This document shows, in pieces, positions 59,907-64,000 of a stretch of DNA of 64,000 nt (within the stretch, counting starts at the first letter, position 1; every line of letters begins with the position of its first letter). The stretch is from Flavobacterium phycosphaerae. GTDB lineage: Bacteria > Bacteroidota > Bacteroidia > Flavobacteriales > Flavobacteriaceae. The notes under the pieces are model-generated. The model was not told the DNA's origin and did not search any database. It worked only from the letters and a program-made list of their open reading frames with translations. The stretch covers positions 1,270,501 to 1,334,500 of the forward strand of contig NZ_JAAATZ010000001.1 of assembly GCF_010119235.1 (NCBI RefSeq), written 5' to 3'. The position numbers were made by a program, and so were the translations under genes.

Positions 59907-59909
59907 AGA

Positions 59910-61067
59910 TTAGTTTTTAATTGACTTGAATAAAACTAAAACAACAAGTTGAGTAACCGCACTGCCCAATAACGCTCCCGTGATACCCCAATGCATTTGT
60001 AAAAAAAGAGAACTCAACAATGCATTCATGATTACTCCGATAAAAAGGTATTTTACAACCGTTTTTTCCCGATGTTGTTTAAACAAATTTACAATATCTA
60101 ATCCATAAACATATGACGGATAAATATATAGGAAAGCAATCAAGTAAAAAAAGAAGGGTAAATGGGTTTTTAAATACCATTCGACTATAAAAAATATACA
60201 AAATAAGGCTGCGGGAACTATTAGTAAACCTATTAACGCCATAGATTTCTTAGATTTTGCAATCACATCATCCGTGTTCCTATAAATCATTTTGGTGAAA
60301 GGAGCATACACAAATGTTGCTACCGACATGCTAAAAACCAATAAACTATTAATGATTTGATAATCGGCCGTGATAATAGTGTCACCAAATTTCTCGATAA
60401 TATAGACATCAATTTTGGAAACTAAAAACCCCATTACCGACAATACAAAGAAAGAAAAGGAAGCTTTAAAAAAAGATATTTTGACAACCGCCTTTTTCAT
60501 CAAAAAATAACTTCTAAATACTATGAAATACAGTAAGCCCTTTAGTAATTGATAACTGCTGTAGAGTACCAGAAGGATATAAACACTAATGTTTTCTTTT
60601 AGCAAGTAGAAAGTAACTCCAAAAACAAAAAAACTAATGACTTCAATCAGTATGGAAGCATTGAACTTTTTTTGGTAAAGTACCAATGCCTCAACAGAAT
60701 GATTTAAGTACCTTCCTAAAAGCCAAATCAAAACCCAAAACCCAAAAGAAATAGGAAAAAAGAACAGTCCAATCACTGAAAACAATATGACCAAAGGAAA
60801 TCGAGTGGTTATGTTTTCCGAAAAATTAGTTGCTATTTCTCTTGGATACATGCTGAACTGACGGAGCAAGTACTCCTTATTTCCCCAATTGATGATTTGT
60901 ACCGCCAATAATGAATACAGAAATAAAGAAACGAAAGAGCCCCAAATCATTTTAGAAGAGTAATGAATAACCAAAAACGGAATAACGGCACTAAATACAG
61001 AAATCAATATTTGGCGAATGGTATTGTTGGTGATTAAACCAAATCTTTTGAGTGACTTGTTTTTCAA
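59910..61067 (-). CDS. Polysaccharide flippase-like membrane protein
   Basis: 385 residues, about ten to eleven hydrophobic segments, including FLVIHYSSKMIWGSFVSLFLYSLLAVQIINWGNKEYLL at the N-terminus. This matches the Wzx/MviN-type polysaccharide exporter pattern, with a Q-x-x-N-W-G-N-K motif; it is short for a 14-helix flippase. It would move lipid-linked glycan across the inner membrane. The start is TTG at 61067, in a TTGA overlap with the GT87 stop; no ATG is suitably placed. It follows the GT87 gene and precedes the ASST-like gene by three bases. Confidence 0.75.
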   Translation of the reverse strand: MKNKSLKRFGLITNNTIRQILISVFSAVIPFLVIHYSSKMIWGSFVSLFLYSLLAVQIINWGNKEYLLRQFSMYPREIATNFSENITTRFPLVILFSVIGLFFFPISFGFWVLIWLLGRYLNHSVEALVLYQKKFNASILIEVISFFVFGVTFYLLKENISVYILLVLYSSYQLLKGLLYFIVFRSYFLMKKAVVKISFFKASFSFFVLSVMGFLVSKIDVYIIEKFGDTIITADYQIINSLLVFSMSVATFVYAPFTKMIYRNTDDVIAKSKKSMALIGLLIVPAALFCIFFIVEWYLKTHLPFFFYLIAFLYIYPSYVYGLDIVNLFKQHREKTVVKYLFIGVIMNALLSSLFLQMHWGITGALLGSAVTQLVVLVLFKSIKN

Positions 61068-62617
61068 TGTAATTCTGTTTTTCTTAACGTATAAAACCCA
61101 ATACCTCTGCCTAAATCAGAAAGATAAATGACGATATTGTTATCAATCAGTATCGGCTTAAGTTTGTGACTCCGATCAAAAGTCAGTTGTTTAGTGTTAT
61201 AAAATACTTGGTTGTTTTTTATGTCTAAATGTTTAAAAGAGAAAAAGCCACAAGGGATTGATTTCTTTTCTCTTCCGTTTTCATCCCAAAAGTAATACGT
61301 TAATAAGTTGTTTTCTATTTTGTAATCATAAATCAAAATCGGGCTTTTTTGCAGCAATGTTACTGAATTCTCGGAGTCTTTTTTTTGGAAAACCAATACT
61401 AAAATCATAGAAGAAATAGCAAGCAGAGCCACCATTTTCCAACGGATAGTTTTGTAAAAAAACGAAATCAGTATTCCGAAAAATAGCAACAATCCCAACA
61501 ATCTCAAATAAGAAAACGGAAATGTATTGTCAATAAAAATGGATAAAGGGAGATTATTTATCAAAAACAACAAGCTGATACAGACCGCTTTCTTGATGGT
61601 TGCTATTTCGCTTTTCAATAAAGCCAAAAAAGGGAAAAGCAACAAAATTAAGGTATAGGTGCTTCCGTAGGGAGAAAGCAGAATCATAGTCAAAATCCAA
61701 TAAGCCAAAACATAAAGCAAATTAGGCACTCTTTTGGAAATGAAAAAGCCAATAATCAATAGTCCCACTTTAAAAGACACCATAAGGGCTGTAAACAAAA
61801 TAGGTTGATTACCAATTGCTCCCGGATTTTCAACGGCATCAAACACCAGAAGTTGTTTCAAAAACATAAAAACCGATTGGTAGTTAGTTACAAAGGCTGT
61901 CGCGATTTCACCTTGGGAAGCTTTTGGCAACACTTCTTTAAGATAGAAAACCCAAATGTCAAACCCGGTGAATAAAAGAGACATCCCGAAAAGCAATAAG
62001 CTAGACAGAATCAAATAAAACAAAGGTTTCCATTCTTTTTTAAATAGTAAAAGAAACACGAGTAACACCGGAAATACTTTTAGTAAAATGGCCAAACTCC
62101 AAAACAAAGCCATGGTTTTCCAACGTTTTTTTTCATACTCCAGCCAGCCTTCCGCCAATAGGAAAAATAATAAAAAGTAAACTTGTCCAAACAGCAATTC
62201 GTTTTTTATCGGAACCAAAAACAACAACGGAATCAGTAATGCGTAGTTTGAATTTAGTTTGTAATGCGAAAACAATCGAACAATTGAAATCACAAATAAA
62301 ACAATCGAAAGAATATTGAAAAGCAGCTTGGCTTTGGCTACAGCCAAAAAAGAAAAAAGAGCAAACAGCACCGCCAGAAAAGGAGTGTTGGGAGCATAGC
62401 TGGCAAAAATATGTTGATGACCCAAATCAGCAATCGCTTTGTTGAATTCGTAGGGGAAATAAATCGTGGAGTTGAAATGTCCTTCTGCTAAAAAATGTCC
62501 GCCGAAATAGTAATTGGCAAAATCATGAATGGGAAAGGTCATCGCTTTGAACAAATAAAAACCACAGAGCAAAAGCAGTGGAAGGAAACCATAATATTTG
62601 AGCAAAGCCTTTTTCAT
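61064..62617 (-). CDS. GT87-like (DUF2029) membrane glycosyltransferase
   Basis: 517 residues. Multi-helical membrane protein of the GT-C class: the N-terminal FPIHDFANYYFGGHFLAEG loop carries the D-x-x-x-Y-Y catalytic region, followed by about ten hydrophobic segments with ILLKVFPVLLVFLLLFKKEWKP and YLALLKSE. The DUF2029/GT87 family uses polyprenyl-phosphate-mannose. C-terminal about 90 residues are a globular non-membrane domain. It overlaps its neighbours by four bases on both sides (ATGA and TTGA), showing tight coupling with the GT2 and the flippase. Confidence 0.85.
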   Translation of the reverse strand: MKKALLKYYGFLPLLLLCGFYLFKAMTFPIHDFANYYFGGHFLAEGHFNSTIYFPYEFNKAIADLGHQHIFASYAPNTPFLAVLFALFSFLAVAKAKLLFNILSIVLFVISIVRLFSHYKLNSNYALLIPLLFLVPIKNELLFGQVYFLLFFLLAEGWLEYEKKRWKTMALFWSLAILLKVFPVLLVFLLLFKKEWKPLFYLILSSLLLFGMSLLFTGFDIWVFYLKEVLPKASQGEIATAFVTNYQSVFMFLKQLLVFDAVENPGAIGNQPILFTALMVSFKVGLLIIGFFISKRVPNLLYVLAYWILTMILLSPYGSTYTLILLLFPFLALLKSEIATIKKAVCISLLFLINNLPLSIFIDNTFPFSYLRLLGLLLFFGILISFFYKTIRWKMVALLAISSMILVLVFQKKDSENSVTLLQKSPILIYDYKIENNLLTYYFWDENGREKKSIPCGFFSFKHLDIKNNQVFYNTKQLTFDRSHKLKPILIDNNIVIYLSDLGRGIGFYTLRKTELH

Positions 62618-63360
62618 AAATTTTTATAAATAGAAAAACGCATCAGTTGGGTTCGTTGTAAAAAATAAGCAACGGAAACCCGCAAAACCCCCAAACCGTA
62701 AGTGATACTTCGTCTAAAATTGATGGAACTGGCTTCTTCAAAATACTTGGCCGGACACGAGATTTCACCAATTCGGGCTTTGATAAAACAACATTGAGCT
62801 ATGATTTCATTGTCAAAGACAAAATCATCCGAGTTGTTATTAAAGTCGATTTGCTGCAAAATTTTAGCATCAAAACAACGATAACCGGTATGGTATTCGG
62901 ATATTTTTTGATTCATCAATATGTTTTGAATAAAAGTCAAAACCCTATTAGAAATATATTTATACAACGGCATGCCGCCTTTGAGTGCGCCTTTACTTAA
63001 AATGCGAGAGCCTAAAACCACCTCATACAAATCATTCGCCACCAAAGTACACATGGCCGGAATAAGCTTGGGTGTATACTGGTAATCAGGATGCAACATC
63101 ACAATAATGTCCGCATTAAGCTCCAAGGCTTTCTGGTAACATGATTTTTGATTGGCCCCATAGCCTTTGTTTTTGTCGTGGGCAATTATGTGTTTAATGC
63201 CAATTTTTTGGGCAACTTGAATTGTTTCGTCGTTGCTAAAATCATCGGTCAAAATAACTTCATCTACCACATCAAACGGAATTTCTTCAACCGTTTTTTG
63301 AAGTGTTTTGGCCGCATTGTAGGCAGGCAGTACGACGATTATTTTTTTGTTATTGATCAT
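62614..63360 (-). CDS. Family 2 glycosyltransferase (polyprenyl-phosphate type)
   Basis: 248 residues. Opens MINNKKIIVVLPAYNAAKTLQKTVEEIPFDVVDEVILTDDFSNDETI, the GT-A fold with the D-D-x-S motif, then IIAHDKNKGYGANQKSCYQKALELNADIIVMLHPDYQYTPKLIPAM. This matches dolichol/polyprenyl-phosphate mannose or glucosyltransferases. It would make the polyprenyl-phosphate sugar donor used by the downstream GT87 protein. It overlaps the upstream CXXCH gene by 11 bases and the GT87 start in ATGA. Confidence 0.9.
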   Translation of the reverse strand: MINNKKIIVVLPAYNAAKTLQKTVEEIPFDVVDEVILTDDFSNDETIQVAQKIGIKHIIAHDKNKGYGANQKSCYQKALELNADIIVMLHPDYQYTPKLIPAMCTLVANDLYEVVLGSRILSKGALKGGMPLYKYISNRVLTFIQNILMNQKISEYHTGYRCFDAKILQQIDFNNNSDDFVFDNEIIAQCCFIKARIGEISCPAKYFEEASSINFRRSITYGLGVLRVSVAYFLQRTQLMRFSIYKNL

Positions 63361-64000
63361 TTAGATGATTGACTTCTTGAGTTGAGGCTTCTCGAACACT
63401 TGTAGAAACAGATAAACCTTGAAACGGCGCTAAATTTTCTAAATCCTTACGATCGTATAAAGTGCCTAAAAACGGAAATTCACTATAGGTGTGAGTAGGT
63501 AAATTGGCTAATTTGGATTGAACTTCACTCAAAGACATGCTCCATTCCAGACTTAAGCGTTCGGCTGAAGGTTCCATAAACGAAATATACAACAACTCGG
63601 TTAAAGTGTGTTGCTGAGTTTGTGAAAAATCAACACCATCAGTTAAGGCTAATTTATTTGCCCGATTGCTCTCACGGTAATTAATTAAAGTATTTTGCAA
63701 ATCGGCAGGATTTAAATAGCCCGAATAATTGTCTTGCGGTTGAAACAGTTGTTGAATGACCGATTCATGACACCACAGGCACTTGGCAGGTTTTCCTGCA
63801 GCCGAATGCGAGGAGTCGGCATTGTTTTTACGATTGCCATTGACATCAAAAATTCCGAAACGCAATTGTCCGTTTGGCAATAATTCAAGGGTTTCATATT
63901 CATAAATTTCACCCGTAACCGGATCAACTTCTTCGGCAAGAAACACTTGGTTGAATCCGTTTTGTTCCGAAAACTGGATGATGCGATGTTCTAATGAAAC
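63350..64000 (-). CDS. CXXCH-motif hypothetical protein, 5' end outside the window
   Basis: Partial: the frame is open through the right edge, giving 216 visible codons and no visible start. The sequence DSSHSAAGKPAKCLWCHESVIQQLFQPQ contains a CLWCH heme-binding-type motif (C-x-x-C-H). Otherwise I recognise no domain; the visible region is hydrophilic with helical stretches. It is the first seen member of the seven-gene overlapping operon, overlapping the GT2 start by eleven bases. Being a possible c-type cytochrome among glycan genes is unusual; the heme claim rests on a single motif. Confidence 0.65.
   Translation of the reverse strand, partial: VSLEHRIIQFSEQNGFNQVFLAEEVDPVTGEIYEYETLELLPNGQLRFGIFDVNGNRKNNADSSHSAAGKPAKCLWCHESVIQQLFQPQDNYSGYLNPADLQNTLINYRESNRANKLALTDGVDFSQTQQHTLTELLYISFMEPSAERLSLEWSMSLSEVQSKLANLPTHTYSEFPFLGTLYDRKDLENLAPFQGLSVSTSVREASTQEVNHLNDQ

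Noticed and set aside
1..64000. tRNA, rRNA, insertion sequences, integrase or att sites
   Set aside because: None was recognised in any intergenic stretch; the region looks like ordinary chromosome.

Overview
The window is a low-GC chromosomal segment from a Bacteroidota member, almost certainly family Flavobacteriaceae and probably Flavobacterium or a close relative. The evidence is gliding-motility genes (gldE, gldD beside ssb and mutY), type IX secretion (T9SS) C-terminal sorting tails on surface proteins, a flavobacterial geranylgeranylglyceryl-phosphate synthase, absence of Shine-Dalgarno sites, and many promoters of the Bacteroidota form TTTG-N19-20-TAnnTTTG. No rRNA, tRNA, CRISPR array, prophage or insertion sequence was recognised. 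Gene density is high and most content is core genome.

Layout. 1-3.7 kb: ribonucleotide reductase nrdB-nrdA, with a dispersed hairpin repeat between them. 3.7-10.2 kb: a GT2 glycosyltransferase, a small-protein/RDD/GNAT group, dgt, dxs and tadA. 10.3-16.2 kb: a SIMPL protein, then a divergent surface-polysaccharide pair (a Wzy-like ligase with TPRs followed by a T9SS cargo protein on one side, a second Wzy-like protein on the other). 16.3-22.1 kb: RNase G, a 30-residue basic protein, HU, mutY, ssb, gldE, gldD. 22.1-30.5 kb: a metal-binding lipoprotein, a DMT transporter, an M16 protease pair, L21/L27, an orphan helical protein, a 21-bp minisatellite and ahcY. 30.6-36.9 kb: phosphopantetheinyl transferase, pcrB, pnuC, DUF4301, arfB, then a TPP riboswitch controlling a TonB-dependent receptor. 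37-46 kb: greA with an attenuator-like leader, HIT, transglutaminase protein, histidine kinase, a large modular T9SS protein, flavin reductase, a DUF3127 protein with an SSB-like tail, and aat. 45.9-51.8 kb: tag, a queuosine-precursor transporter, a FISUMP lipoprotein, an M3 peptidase and an LRR T9SS protein. 52-55 kb: the rplM-rpsI-rpsB-tsf translation cluster. 55.2-64 kb: a LacI regulator facing a seven-gene overlapping operon (CXXCH protein, GT2, GT87, flippase, arylsulfotransferase-like lipoprotein, B12-type radical SAM, small methyltransferase) that continues beyond the window.

The most important practical observation is that eight genes (rng, gldD, the transglutaminase protein, the histidine kinase, the modular T9SS protein, the LRR protein, rpsB and the methyltransferase) are each broken by exactly one missing base in a homopolymer run. 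All eight are contractions, and adding one base restores a multiple of three and a family-like protein in every case. Because rpsB (ribosomal protein S2) is essential, this pattern points to consensus sequencing error rather than biology. These genes are annotated at their merged extents.

The most interesting biology is: a two-copy dispersed intergenic element with conserved arms and a variable tip; the arylsulfotransferase/radical SAM/glycosyltransferase operon; a terminator-like hairpin in the greA leader; start-codon hairpin control next to the TPP riboswitch; several promoters placed so close to the start codon that the mRNAs should be leaderless; and an OB-type DUF3127 protein ending in an SSB-like tail.
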